64,000 nucleotides of DNA from Heterostelium multicystogenum (lineage: Eukaryota > Evosea > Eumycetozoa > Acytosteliales > Acytosteliaceae), in contig RCNN01000036.1 of assembly GCA_003667245.1 (NCBI GenBank), forward strand, positions 62,001 to 126,000, read 5' to 3'. The position numbers were made by a program, and so were the translations under genes. The notes beneath the pieces were generated by a model, which was given only the letters and a program-made list of their open reading frames with translations, searched no databases and was not told where the DNA came from. Below, piece after piece: positions 34,601 to 47,495 of the stretch. How positions within the stretch are numbered: position 1 is the stretch's first letter; every line of letters begins with the position of its first letter.

Positions 34601-37555
34601 TTAAATTGGAAACTGCGATTGGAGAAAATCATCTATAGCAGTTCCAGGATCACCAGTGTTTGGTAGTTTACGTAGTGCAGCCATAAAATGTAAGATGTCG
34701 TTGTGTAGTCTTCTTCTTGCAGATTTCGATCCTAAATCTAGTTTCGGTATGTACTCTATGAACAGGTTATTCAACATATAATAAATATTGGTGAATACTT
34801 TGAAAATCTGATCGGGAGGTAAAAGATTATTCAATAGTTTGTGAAGTGTAGCAAAATCCTTTTGTAATGATGCAATTGGTGGTGAGGGAATTGGTATTGT
34901 ATCATTCTTTAAATCCAATTGCTGAAGGTAATATTATTAGTTAACTGTTCATTTAGTATGGTCTTTTTATACATACACTTAATGCTTTAATTTGTATCAA
35001 TGAACGCTCTTTAAGGATGGCAACGAATTTCAAGAATATTTCACTTCTGTGGGATGTATAGTCTTGAACAATCTTGTCAAAACCATTTAATATTGGATAT
35101 TGACTCTTGGATGTCAGGGAATTTTGTAAAATGGTTTTGAGGTGTGGAGTAAGTTTGATTTGGAAGCTGAGACATTGAGATGTAAGACCAAGATGTTTAG
35201 AGTTGATCGTTTTAATATTCATTGTCTGTCTTGCACCTGCACCAAGTACTAACTGATAGGTAATACCATTAAAAGTGTTTAGTAGTTCAATTAGCTTTGG
35301 AATTGAGTCTATAACAAGCGATGGTAACACCTCTACACAGTGAAGATAGTCTTTAATAAACTTGAGTAGCATAAGTGTAGTATTTCCAACCTTAAACTTC
35401 TCTCCACTAATTGATATGTAATCATTGATACCATGGTCAGTTGGATCCGTCGGTGTTTGATTGGATTGGGTTGCTGCATTTTCAGAAATGAGTTGTTGAT
35501 CTTCATCCAATGGCTGTCCAGTCATGGTAGGTGAGGTCGAGCTGAGAGATTGCTCCACAAGTGAGTTGACAATGTTTTGGAACTCAGTAACTACTTGAAC
35601 AGGTACCCACTCTTCATTCTCCAATAACAGTGAAAGAGACGATAGTCTATTCTTGTGCAGTGTATCTAGATACTGTTTAGATTGAGTCAATTGGGTAGAT
35701 CTGAGAATAGATGCCTTCTTTTTAGAAGAGAGTAGGATGGATTCGGAAAACTCGATAAAATCATTAATCTTTTGAGTTAGAGCTACGAAATCGGGAAGTG
35801 CCAGCTTTGAGTTGACTTCGGATCGGACTTTAATCAAAGAAGAAATTCTTTCCTGCATCGTCTCATTCACTGATACTAATATATTATTGCATATTGATTT
35901 GATGGTATCGATCTGATTTTCTTGTAAGCCTGGATTGTTGTTGTTTTTGAACACTGGGTTGTTGTGGTCCTGGTATTTTGAAACGCTAATATCTACTTCT
36001 GTAATAATTAAATCGATAATCTTTCTTATGGTTGTCATTTTTCTCTTAAATTCTTGATTAACAGCGTTGAATAGAGGAATTGAATCAATAGGTGATAGTT
36101 TTACAAGTCTTTGTTTACACTCCTCCCAAGTGAATTTCATTGGTTGAAGTTGTCCATTATTAACCTTGTTTTCGTCTAGTTCGAATGTACTAGTTGACAC
36201 TACAGTCTTGAATAGATTACGTACTGATTCATCCGCAGCCTCTCTGAGTGATTCCAAAACCTCGCCTACTCGACCTATTCGCAATAGATTCGCCACAATC
36301 GGTCTTATCATATCGTTGAACTCATCGAACCCATTACTCTGTTCGTCAGTGCTATTTTGATAGACTAGATTGTCGTTGAGGGCTATCTTGATAAAGTCTG
36401 ATTCCAACATCTTTTCAATCAATTTGATCATCTCTGTAAGTTGTGGACCAATATTCTTTAGTGCACCGATGGTCACTAATTCATTATCGAGTGCGGATTG
36501 GGTAGATGCAATTAAATCAAGCGCACCACCATAGTCACCTTTTGAAAGAAGTAGTTGCAATGTAGGTTGTGCTTGCTTCACATCATTGACTAGTGAAAGT
36601 AGAGCAAGAGTTTCTTGTGTCCTATTCTTTTGCAGATGGAGCCTACTGATATTCAGACTGCTTTTGACGATTTCATTATCAACCTTTTTAAGCATGGATC
36701 GAGAATGCACCAATTCATGATACAAGGTGTTCAGTTCTGTGCGGAACTTTTTTAAATCAGACATTGCACTTACAAATGATTGAGACTTGTCTCGAATATT
36801 GCCAACAATATTCTCCTCAATAATCGTGGAATAGTGTTCTAGCTTTTGAAATATAATAGGTGAGGGATCATTGTTGGCGTACTCTAATATTTGGCTCTTA
36901 TTAAGCTCTTTTCTAAAAAAGAATTCTGGAATATGATCTAAACTTATTATTTCTAAAGATGATCGTAGGAGTAAGTAGGTTGTAGGTAGAGGAGAAATTG
37001 AGTGAAAAGAAGCAATGTTTACCTTCAGATGTCTTTTTGTTTGTTGGTATCAAAATCATTTTGCTCATTGTCTTTAAAGATACGATAGACTTGCGATATC
37101 TTGTTGAGATAGGAATGAAACTGTTGAGTTGAGATCTGAGGAATCGAGGCAGATACAGGTGGAATGACTAATTCATCTGGTTTCCAATCATTAGTTGCTG
37201 GTGCAGTTGGATCAAGACAAACAGAAGTAAGACTCTGAGCAAATACAAATGGTTCACAATTATTTTGTTGGAATAACTGTGATGATGATCTTCTTAAATT
37301 ATTAATATTACTACTACTATTACTATTACTATTGTTATTATTATTAGGAGGACTATTCAGTAAAGTATTATAATTATGAAATGAAGGTAAGCTATAACTG
37401 TTTGTTAATGAAGTAGTTATAGGTAAACTATTTGATCGTTGGTGAAATATGAGCTTATTATTATTAGATTGACTAATATTGTTATTGCTATTGCTATCAT
37501 TGTTATCATTGCTGTTTGATTTAGTATAAGCTATTGGTGAAGTAGGTAAAGACAT
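34601..37555 (-). CDS. vps54: VPS54, GARP complex subunit
   Basis: Vps54 is part of the GARP tether that receives endosome-derived vesicles at the trans-Golgi. Exons are 37023-37555, 34977-36952 and 34601-34921, about 940 aa, near the family size. Exon 1 begins with an N/S-rich low-complexity region and ends with QISTQQFHSYLNKISQVYRI, matching the conserved start of Vps54. Exon 2 opens with an N-terminal helical block containing YSTIIEENIVGNIRDKSQSF and AMSDLKKFRTELNTLYHELV. Further on it contains VGNTTLMLLKFIKDYLHCVE and INSKHLGLTSQCLSFQIKL, the conserved C-terminal blocks. Introns are 36953-37022 and 34922-34976. One frame change near the end of exon 1 (37035, A-run) is needed to keep phase with exon 2. 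The NME6 gene is convergent, 51 bp away. Confidence 0.88.
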
Positions 37556-37672
37556 TACTTAATGTAACAATATATATAATATATTTTTATATTACAAAAC
37601 TTTATTATTATTTAATTGCACTACATCTGACTGAAAAACAAAATGAATGAATTTCAACCTGTTAGATTATTA

Positions 37673-38925
37673 TTATTCTATTTTGATCGATTTTGGTTTG
37701 CAGTACTCTTGACCAAAGAGATGAGTAGCGTTATCGTTGTTATCTTCTTTGAATTGGTTTCTTTCGAGAATTCTGAGAAGGAGAATTGCTGCACTACCTT
37801 GAGTGATACCCCATATTGAAACACCGACGTATGGTACTGCTAAAATATATGTACAGGCCAATGTGAAACCAAAGAGCCATCCAAAGAAACGACGATTGAT
37901 GTATACTTCGTTGGTCGATGGTACACGACAATAGTATACTTCAAGGAGTTCCTTACCAAGTGAGTAGCTTGCCATTAATGCCTTCAAAATATGTTTGGCT
38001 GCATCGTGCATCAATGGGTGTAGTGATACTACAGCAAGCACAAAAGCCATTCCTTGTCCTAGTGGCTCCTTGCTATAGAAGAATTGTGATGCTGCCACTG
38101 CGAATGCACCAATACCGTACGGAAGTAGTGATAGTAAATAGACAATGATTCCAGATGCAGCAAGCTTACCAAATCTCCACAAAAACTCTGACATTGGGTA
38201 TTGTTTGACAATGGGTGATTTTCTAAGGAATGTAGCTAGCTCTGGATTTTGCTCTTCCATAACGTAGAAAAACATCTAAGTAGAATTTGGTAATGTCAAT
38301 AAACACAAGATCCACTGTAAGAGACCTAATAATAATAACATACGTCTTCATTGAAACTTGGAAGAACATATCTAAGGAAACCAATGAAAAATCATTGGTA
38401 TAAAGAATGCAATCTTTTCAAACAAAGTAAATGGCGACATGATATTTTGTACTTTCTCAAGATAATGGAATCCCATCTTATCGAGAATAGCCAAGAAGAT
38501 TCTGATTGGGAAGGTAGACAGGATCATCATGAGATAGGTTGCAGCAACTCCAATCAATAGGTATTTAATTGTTTGGAAGTACATAGCCATAATCTTTTTG
38601 TTTCTAATAGCGATCCATGATCCTTATTATTATTTTGGTACAACGACTTAATATTAGTCAACTCCGACATAGGTAGACTGCTGATCTAAAATGAAATTGA
38701 ATTACCTTGTAGAAAAGTAAATACACCCTTAAAAAACTTAACATAAAACGCAGGATGAACAAATGTCTTTCTTCTTGCAACCTTTTTCAATTGCTTTCTG
38801 GTGAGGTCAGAACCTTCACGCTGGGGTGTAGGTGGAGAGCTGTTGCTACTGTTGAGGGGTGGGCTATTCTTCTTATCGATGGCACCCTTTACCATAGTCT
38901 TTGCTTCTTTTACGTATTTATCCAT
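37673..38925 (-). CDS. Multispan membrane protein, unrecognised family
   Basis: I do not recognise this family. Exon 1 (38706-38925) encodes a hydrophilic start, MDKYVKEAKTMVKGAIDKK, then a Ser/Pro linker and a basic stretch LTRKQLKKVARRKTFVHPAF. The middle part (about 38290-38680) carries SLPMSELTNIKSLY and two hydrophobic segments, YLLIGVAATYLMMILSTF and LFEKIAFFIPMIF. The last exon (37673-38275) contains ASGIIVYLLSLLPYGIGAFA, GMAFVLAVVSLHPLMH and LFGFTLACTYILAVPYVGVS. About six or seven membrane spans are expected in about 390 aa. Small frame changes near 38390 (T-run) and 38610 interrupt it. The intron from about 38291 ends AG just before the codon for MFFYVMEEQNP. A charged C-tail ends KPKSIKIE. 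Likely an endomembrane protein; function unknown. Confidence 0.6.
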
Positions 38926-39130
38926 TCTCTACACAAGTAGAAATAACAATATATATATGTTACTACAAATGAAAAAACTCAAAATGAGTGAATGCAATGT
39001 AATTTCAAATCTTCAGTGTTTTGTTTTTTTATAAAATATCTTGGTGTCACCTAATATGCTGAATCATTTCATTTGTGGATTGTACAAAAAAAAGTATATA
39101 GTTTATTAATATAATATTATTATTTATGAC

Positions 39131-41789
39131 TCAGTGCTTCCAGGATTTTTCATGATCGTCATCATCTTCGTCGTCATCATCCTGATCGGCCTCGTCATCT
39201 GAGTTGTCATTATTATTTTCATTTGTGGAGGGATTGAATTTCTTTTCTTGGGATGCTGGCTCAACCCAACTAATTTTCAACTCTGATCCTTTATATGTTT
39301 TTGCTACCAAGAATACCTATATATTAATTGAATATTAAGAATTAATATTAAAGCAATCGAATATATAACTTTGAAAAGATAATTACTCTTTCCGCGGATG
39401 CTCTTTTTAGGAATTTAATTTCAACACCTGCATCAGTCGGTGTCACAGTCTGGATATCAGAAAAGAGGGATCGTAGTAGTTCTTCTTTTTTAAATTTCTC
39501 GGGTGGATCAGCTATCAAAATAGTGGTTGAGCGATTATCGATAATCATAGATGCATTCTTGTGAATCTTTGGAGGTGGTGGTTTGGGGTAGGTGGAGGCT
39601 GCTGGTTTCTTAAATATTTTGTTGGGTGTTGGTTTTGCTGTTGATTTGTGTATAGGTGATGTTGGCTTAATTGAAATATTGCTTGGAAGAGTCGGAGATA
39701 AATTGTTGTTGAGAAGATTGGCTGGTACGTCAATTCCTAAACTTTTAGCCTCTGACTCTAAATTCTTTAATGTTGCCGCTAGAACTTCAAGATTAGATGA
39801 TGGTGGATTGGCGGAATCTATTGTCATTGCGTTTGAAATAGAGGTTGAAGAATCAATGTTCATAGCACCATCTTTTACTGTTCCTTCCTGCAATTGTTTC
39901 TCTTTTGTTTTTGCTCCAATGCGATTGTATCTTGGTTGATGCTATCCTGTATTGATTTCGCCAGTTTATTGATAGTGTCTTTGATTTCTTCTTTCTCCTT
40001 CTCATCGGTGGTTGTTTCCAACTTTGATAACAATTGCTTTTTGTAATTCGAGTTGTTGTGAACGTAATTCCTCCCTGCTCTTTGCAATCTTCTTTTTCTC
40101 TCTTGATTCTTTTTCTCTTCCAACTTCTTAAGTAGCAATTGTTCTTTTACTTTGAGAAGGTGTTGCTCGCGTTTCTTTTCTTCTTCATCACGCTTTGCTT
40201 GTCTCTCTTGGTTCTCTTCAAACTTAGTCATCTTGCCATTGAATGTTTGTTGCCAAAACAATTTAATGAAACGATTGTTCATGATTGCTTCTGGTGATTT
40301 CATCGCTTTCTGTGCATCGGCATTGCTGGAGAATTGAACAGATGATTGACCAGCATTCAGCTTTTCAATGCTTATAATCTCTCCAAACTTTTCAAAGTGT
40401 TTACGTATCTCCTCTTCATTGTTCTGTGGACCTGGTATGTTGGTTATAATCAAAATGGTTGCAGATGGGTCTGGGCAGTTGCTTGATGTTTTAACGTTGT
40501 TGTACTTCTTCTCTCTCTTATACTTGCTATCTTTTCCGCCATTTTGTGACCTTAGATGATAGTGGTGCTCTTCGTCATTGTTGTTATTCATCATATTATC
40601 GAAATCATTAATTGTACCAATGGAGTTGTTTTCCAAATTAGCCTCATTACCATTTGCATTCATCATCATATCCAAATCGATTCCAGTGTTTTACATTGTT
40701 CATATTGTTGAACATAGGCATCATAGGCTGTGATCCATATAGATTTGACTGATCATTTTGATTAGGTAGCATTGACATGCCAAAGTTTGGATTTGAGTTT
40801 GCAAACATTGGTTGTGGAAGTAATGCTCCAACTGATTGTGGTTGGTGTCTCAAATTCATCTGTTGATTGTATCCTTGACCCATTCTATTGAGATTCATCA
40901 TGGGATTGGATGGGTCATAACCTATGATTGATGCTTCATCTATACCATTACCATTGTTGTCGATGGAAGGTCCATGATAATCGTTCATATGCATACCTCC
41001 ATTATAAACTTCCGCTGTTCATTTGATTGCCACTGAAATTGGATGAACCATGTAAATACTGACAGTTTGGACGCTTACAATACCCACTAGATTCATAATT
41101 TTTACAAGGCTTATTGAAGCGAGGATGTCTTCCTGTATTGTGTTTCTTATTTGGCATATTGCTGTCATAACTATTACTATAATCGTCGCTATTACTTGTG
41201 CGCTTGTGAGGTGAACGAGTGTCATTTCTATATTTGCTAGAGTATCCATCTCTGTCACGATCACTTCTGTCTCTACTGTTTGTTTTCCCTGTCACTGTCA
41301 TCTCTGTCTCTTTCTCTTCTAGGTCGTGGCGATCGTTCTCTATTCGAACTGCGAGGTGATCTAGACGAAGATCTTGATCTTGATCTAGAGTATGATCTTG
41401 AGCGTGACCTTGAAGATGACCTTGAATAGCGATCTCTGCTATCTCTATTGTCTCTGTAGTCTCTTTCTCTATCTCTATTGTCTCTATAGTCTCTATCGCG
41501 ATCTCTTTCTCTTTCTCTCTTTGGCGAAGGTTTCCTGTCTCTTTCGAAAAAATGTATATTGTTCAATTGAGCAATTAGCTTTTGAACGAATGGTTTTGTG
41601 TTATCCTCGAGAAACTCATTCAATGCACTAATGCAAATGGGCTCCAATACATCAGCTGGCTTTTTAGAGTTGCCTGACGACGACAGCAATGCAATAATAT
41701 ATTCGGAGAGAGTTGTTGGATCAACCTCTGTAATTGGATCAAGTGTATCTCTTAAAACTTGTTGAACGAACTATTATCTTTGAGATTCA
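39131..41789 (-). CDS. RBM26/RBM27-like RNA-binding protein
   Basis: RBM26/27 are nuclear proteins that connect poly(A)-tail exosome targeting with ARS2-bound RNA. The order here matches: an N-terminal PWI-like helical domain (DTLDPITEVDPTTLSEYIIA, then LEPICISALNEFLEDNTKPF), an RS/RD-rich region (YSRSSSRSRSRSYSRSRSRS), a CCCH zinc finger (PCKNYESSGYCKRPNCQYLHG has the C-x8-C-x5-C-x3-H-like spacing), an N/Q/M/P-rich linker, an RRM (ATILIITNIPGPQNNEEEIR), a charged coiled coil, and a C-terminal RRM-like block (STTILIADPPEKFKKEELLR) ending in VFLVAKTYKGSELKISWVEP. The acidic tail follows. The intron is at 39317-39386. Frame changes occur near 41755, 41285, 41010, 40680 and 39900. ARS2 lies 9 kb away on the other strand. 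Confidence 0.85.
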
Positions 41790-42545
41790 TTGCTATAAAC
41801 TCTACGATATTAATATTATATGATACTATAGTATATAGAGATAATAACAAATAATAATAATAACTATAATAACAATAATAGAATAGTAACAACAACAACT
41901 TGATTTCTTGAACAAATAATGAATAAAATACTAATTTTTATCAAACAATAATTCAAAAAAATTTATGTTAAAATTTTCATTCTTAACGGTAAATCAACAA
42001 AAATTACAAAATAAGACAATCAAGGCTAACTATAGTTTCATTGAATGTTATGTGAATAGAACTTCAAAAGAACCTTGTTGTAACATACATAGCTAGGACC
42101 AACCAATAACAAGGAAATACAGTTATTTGTATCTTGACAATGTTTCTAACATAATAATAATATGGCACATCAAGATTAAAATAAAACAATTTGAATTGTA
42201 GAAGGATTCTAATAGGGTCTGAATATTAAGTAAATGATTCACAGAACAAATAAATACAACAAATTTTTAGTTTTTACATATGTAATTATTATTCCTTTAC
42301 CAAAGTATTAGAAACAAACTAAAAAGTCATTAGCAATATCATAAAATCATAGTGTTGGTGTAAAAATTACACTATTTCTTGCGATTCTAAAAACAATTTG
42401 CAAACTAATCATGATGAATCAATCAATCACACCTCTAAAAATACACTATAAATTCCACATCAATTTAATTAATTAATCCAATTACCAAAATATTGATTAA
42501 ACATAATTATTTTATACATAGGCTAATAAATAATAATTAAAGAAA
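41790..42545. other. Divergent intergenic region
   Basis: A 756-bp A+T-rich gap between RBM26/27 (minus) and Hsp20 (plus). No gene is visible; it should hold both promoters. AATAAT repeats occur near 41845-41885. Confidence 0.45.
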
Positions 42546-43216
42546 ATGAATCCATTAATTATGAGAGTTAAATTTATTAATCCAAGAACAATCCGAAGAG
42601 GATCTTGCTTCAGAGGATGGTGGTCTTGTCAACCAAGAGGTAAATTAATTATTGAACAGATTAATCTAGATTTAAGAGGAAATGATATTATTATTTTTTT
42701 AAAGAGGTTAACCATGATTTTCATAGAGATATCAATGAATTTAAATCAAATGTTAAAAGAATGTCAGAGTCTTTGATAGAAAAACACCGTGAGTCATTTA
42801 GTTCAAACCCCAACTGGTGGTACCATCAGTTTGCTGGAGAACTAGGAAACCATCGTGGTGGATGGTTTGGAAGAGGAGAATCTAATTCATTTTCTCCAAA
42901 GGCCAGAGTTGAGGAGAAAGGAACATCATTTGATGTAGAAGTAGAGTTGCCAGGTGTGAAAAAGAGTGACATCAAAATTACATTCTCAAAGGATACTCTT
43001 ATTATTGCATCAAAAGATGAAGTTTCACCAACAGCGACTGAATCAACCTCAGATAGCCAATCCACTACTCAAGCAAAGGCAACGAGAAAGTTCCAAAAAG
43101 AAGTGCAATTTTTTGAGCCAGTCAATTTTGAGAATATAACTGCGAGAATGGAGGATGGTATCTTATATGTTGTTGTTCCAAAAGAACAAATTGATCACCA
43201 AGTAAATATCCTTTAA
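42546..43216 (+). CDS. Small heat-shock protein (Hsp20/alpha-crystallin)
   Basis: Small heat-shock proteins form oligomers that hold unfolding proteins. The ATG at 42546 starts MNPLIMRVKFINPRTIRRG. A frame change in the T-run near 42695 joins it to HDFHRDINEFKSNVKRMSES, giving about 222 aa. The alpha-crystallin domain begins KARVEEKGTSFDVEVELPGV, continues KKSDIKITFSKDTLIIAS, has a Ser/Thr/Ala-rich insert (EVSPTATESTSDSQSTTQAK), then KFQKEVQFFEPVNFENITA and the final strand MEDGILYVVVPKEQ. An insert in the middle of the domain is a known feature of some dictyostelid Hsp20 proteins. An ATG at 42761 could also start a shorter 151-aa form. Heat-shock elements were not clearly seen upstream. Confidence 0.85.
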
Positions 43217-43268
43217 TAAAGATCCAAAAATTGTTATAGTTTGTATTTTTAATAGAGCGAAAATTTAT

Positions 43269-45618
43269 TTAATTTATCTTTTTAATTGTACCAGTAGTGG
43301 TAGCTGGTGATACAATAGATGCAGCTAAATTTGATTTTCGTTTGTATCGGATACATTCACCCAAGATGATAATTTTCACCATGATCTTTAGACATATCAG
43401 ACACAAAAAGATCAATAAAACGACTAAGAATCCAAATAAACCTGAGGATGGTATAAATTTATAAAAGATTCGTACAACCACTGTAGCGAGAGGGAATGGT
43501 ATGAATCCAATAACACTGGTAATACTCCAAGAGCTTTCAGAGAAACTTTTGTTTCTTGTGTCCAATATTGTATCGATCAGATGGGTTCTAAACTTTCCAT
43601 AGATTGTCGGTGATATCTTATTAAACTTTGTGATGAACGCATGTTTAATAGCATCTACTATCATCTCGGATCCCCAAACTGAAACAATGACACCTAACAT
43701 ATTCAACATGAAATCGCCGCTCAAATCCCAATTTAGGTCACTGAGATTTTGAAACAGTATAATTGCTAAGTAAATAAATATCTGAAATCTTTCGACAACA
43801 TCTACATAATTGGTAATAAGTGAGTGATGTAGAAAAGCTACTGATCGTTTAATCCTAACTTACCACTGCATGAGATTTGAAAAAGGTTCTCTTTTTCGAA
43901 ACGCTTGAATACTGATCCCTTTAGTTCGACAAAATTATTTGACATAATAAGTGTAAGAAGTGAATTGTTATAAGAATTGATCGCAACATTCAGTGTAATC
44001 ACTTGCGTGAATAGAATAAGAGAATGTAGACAAACATAGATTGTACAGACAAGGGTATGTTGGAATGGAGCCAGTATTTGTCCTGAACCCATTTGCTGTA
44101 GTTTGGAGCTGAAAGGTGAAGGAGGACCAGATTTGCTTGGTGTGCTAGATTTTGAGGTCGTATTTGTGGACGATTCTTGTAAACTGACAGACATCCAATA
44201 GAGTGAATCAAAGATATCCTGCCCAAAAGAGCAACACAGTTTATCCAAAACTTCTAAAACATTGTAGATTATATAGAGTTTGATAACAGCTTGTCCACGT
44301 ATATGATGGTAGACCATAGAAGAATCCACTAGATTTAAAAATGCAAATGAAATAATCCAAATAAATGTTCTAAATATATCATAGACTTGTGTATTTGTCA
44401 ACTTGTACCTAAAATAATAATAATAAATAATTATTAGACTAGTATCTTTGCTTTGTTAAAAAACCAATTGAACTTACTTTTTTGAAAATGGTAAAGATAA
44501 TAATTTTAAAAAGGTAATTACTATACGAATGGGAGAAAAGGTAAAGAGATAAAGGAGGTTTTCCATGCAAATGAGAAATCCAAATGAAAGTAACTTCTCC
44601 AATTCCCAGGGTACATGAACAAAGTTATAAACTTGTTCTCTCTTCATGGTATCGTCCACATTGATGGGCATATAGTCACCATGAATTTCATCTGCAATAT
44701 ATGCTGAGAATGACCATCTATCTTTTTTAACCTTTGACATCGCCAATGAAATCGATGATGATTCTGTATTGTTACTACTATTAATAGATGTACTATTATT
44801 ATTGGTATTACTACTGCTTGATGGTTCAATATCGGTAGTGGCTGGCAAGACAAATGGAATTGGTGATGCATTTCTATCTTTATTCTGACGAGAAGGGGTT
44901 TGTCTACCAGAGATACTATTATCCTACTCCTTGTTGGAGTTGTCTCTATTATTTCAACATTGCTACTCAGTAAACTATTATTGTTGTTGCTAATGGGTAC
45001 ATTATTGGTGACTATATTGGCTGGTTTAATTATGTTACATTTTGGATTTATATTTAGATTATTGGCAGTGTTATGTATTTTAAATATTGAGGTTAATTCA
45101 TTCTCATCCATACCGCTATCAACCATAGACTTAAACTTTGGAGAACAAACTAACGGAGATATAAGAGGTGGCTTTGGGTTCCCAGAATGGTCAAATTCAA
45201 AAGGTGATACACAGTCGTCCGTTGATTGGTTGTTTGGTACCACTTGATTCTGTTGTTGTGCTACAATCTCTTCGGTTATAACGGAAGGTGATTTTGGTGA
45301 GGATGACAAAGACGAGTCAGGTGAATCAATGTCAAGATCATCGTTATCATTTGGATGTTGATTTTTTTTTGTTGGCTTTTTTAAGTTGAGCTTTGCAGCC
45401 TTAATGAGTTGGTTCATTGAGGAGGAGAGAGGAATTGGAATGGTCAATAGACTCTTTTGAGGTGCCGTATTGGTGAAAACAATCTCTGACAATGGTGAAG
45501 GTGAACGTATCTTCAAAGAAGATGCAGAATCATCTTTTTTGGCAGCATTACTATTATCTTTTGATTTATTATTATTAGCCATCGGCGGAATATTAATAGC
45601 ATTATCAATATCTTCCAT
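43269..45618 (-). CDS. TAPT1-family (DUF747) membrane protein
   Basis: TAPT1 proteins are multispan endomembrane proteins linked to ciliary-basal-body or ER functions in animals and to GPI-anchor or stress roles in fungi. Exons are 44478-45618, 43864-44408 and 43269-43801. The first exon is an S/N/P-rich N-terminus from ATG 45618 (MEDIDNAINIPP), then RWSFSAYIADEIHGDYMPIN. Two or three hydrophobic blocks follow, including LLSFGFLICMENLLYLFTFS. Exon 2 starts YKLTNTQVYDIFRTFIWIIS and contains VIKLYIIYNVLEVLDKLCCS, the diagnostic family block. Exon 3 contains DVVERFQIFIYLAIILFQNL and further spans near FGFLVVLLIFLCLICLKIMV. Introns are 44409-44477 and 43802-43863, both in phase. Frame changes near 44840-44900 disturb the low-complexity part of exon 1 only. 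Confidence 0.86.
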
Positions 45619-45858
45619 TGATAAGACCAAAAAAATGCAACTTGACTATAGTATTAATTACTATCGGAGTAATGCTATTGATCTGTCTTTCTCTACTATC
45701 TATCTTACTATCTATATATATATGTCTGATCTAATCAAATATGCAATAATAATAATACTAATCATAACAACAATAATAACATCAAGTTATCTGACTTTTT
45801 AAAATGTTAATGAATTTTAAAAATAATATTTTTTAATTTTATTATTACACGTGTCAGT

Positions 45859-47377
45859 TCATAAGTTATCGCGTATTTTATCAAAGGAATCTATCAAGTG
45901 TCTGAGTATCTCTTTTTCAACTTTTCTTACTCTTATGATATTAATCATATTGTATGATAGATTGATACGTTTCTCTGCATGTTTCTCTAATAATTCAATA
46001 TCCTCCTACAATTGTTGTTGTTGTTAACATTAATAGATATTATAATTCAAACAACTTATTTATAATATGACTTACTGATAATGTTGTTTCATATGAATCA
46101 AGATATCTTGATAGATAGTTGCCTAAGAATCGAAGAGCTGCTTTTTCATTTCTTCGATTGACAGGCAAGTTTCTGTTTTCTTTTTTGCTATAATGGTTTA
46201 CTGCTTGTTGTAACTCGTTTTCTTTTAGATTCTTGACTCTTGCATAAATAAGTAGTTCTTGTGGCAGTTGGTTACGCTGAAGGTTAAACTCACGAACAAT
46301 GTCTAAGCTCTCCAATAATTGTACTTTAGTTTCAATGTACAATTCATCACTGGCAAAGTTGTCCATACTAAGATAAACCGTGTCACCATCGACTGCCTCA
46401 TCAAATGTAAATCCATAGTCCATGAGCATCTGGGCATTGCCAATTGATTTATACACACCGTACGGAGTGAACACTTGCTCTCCTTTTGCAATATCCTTTG
46501 TTGCATAGTAAATGAGTTGCTCAGGTTTCGAATCGGGTCTAACTTTTGACTTTGATTTCTGAACAGCATTGAACATATCGGCCAATGGCACCATGCCTCC
46601 ATCATCTTTACTTAAACTGAATGCTCGTGACCAAATGCAACTCAATGCCCACTTGAATAGTTCGACATTGTAATCCTTTTTTTTAAACTCATCATGAAGG
46701 TGCTTTAGAACTGATTGGTAAGTATCAAGTCAAAGATTGGGTATGAATGATTCAATGACTACCTACTGATAGTTTGGAAAATATAACTTTAAAGTGCTTT
46801 TCAATACCGGATAAACGTGATTCAGTATAATATCTAAGATTTGATTGTTGTAGTTCATTCATCTCATCTTGATTAAAGTATAGGGAAGTGGTGAACTCTG
46901 TGGGTAAAATAGAAACATATCTATACCAGAACGAATCGGGGTTGACTTTAGAGTACATTAAGTAGATTGCCTGACTATCAGTACTGCCAATATCATTTGA
47001 GTTCGAGTCAATGATTGATTTAATATCCTTTGGAAAATGTAACTCAACTCCTAGTTTGGACATCATTGTATTCCTAGGAACTCTTATGAGTTCATCACCT
47101 TCCTATGATTAAAGTAAATATATGTATTTACAACTTGTAGGTATTATTACGATATTATTATTATATTTACTTTGATAATAGAGTTTGCTACTATTGATCT
47201 ACCATATCCATCCAATTTAATAATGTCAAGTGATGGATTCAAATATAAACCAGCACTATCCATCCACTGTTTGAAATCAATAAGATCATCTGAAACTGTG
47301 GTTGCATTTAAGCATACCGAAGCACAGTATACCGTCAATAATAGTACTACTAAAAATACATTTCTAATTAAATACAT
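45859..47377 (-). CDS. SET-domain protein with N-terminal signal peptide
   Basis: Four exons (47171-47377, 46763-47102, 46076-46710, 45859-46005) join in phase to give 442 aa with no frame break. The start MYLIRNVFLVVLLLTVYCAS is a strong signal peptide or anchor. The following sequence fits the SETD3/LSMT class: substrate-binding SET proteins with SIIKEGDELIRVPRNTMMSK (N-SET strand), ALSCIWSRAFSLSKDDGGMV, PLADMFNAV, TKDIAKGEQVFTPYGVYKS and NAQMLMDYGFTFDEA. A C-terminal helical Rubis-substrate-binding-like region (QLPQELLIYARVKNLKENEL) follows. The usual Asn-His of the SET core is replaced by ADMFNA, so catalysis is not assured. Secretory targeting is odd for this class, whose known members methylate cytosolic or plastid proteins. 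The splice choice at 46763 is the one that keeps the frame open. Confidence 0.8.
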
Positions 47378-47495
47378 ATTCTACTTTATAGTTGAAGATA
47401 AAGAAAAAGAATCTTGAAAACTAAGATTGTCATAGGCTGAACTTGATTTTTCATCAATTTAATGTTGACATTTTCAATAGATGTTTTGAGCAATA

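Noticed and set aside
44900..45247. Plus-strand 115-codon frame
   Set aside because: It is antisense to the low-complexity first exon of the TAPT1-like gene.
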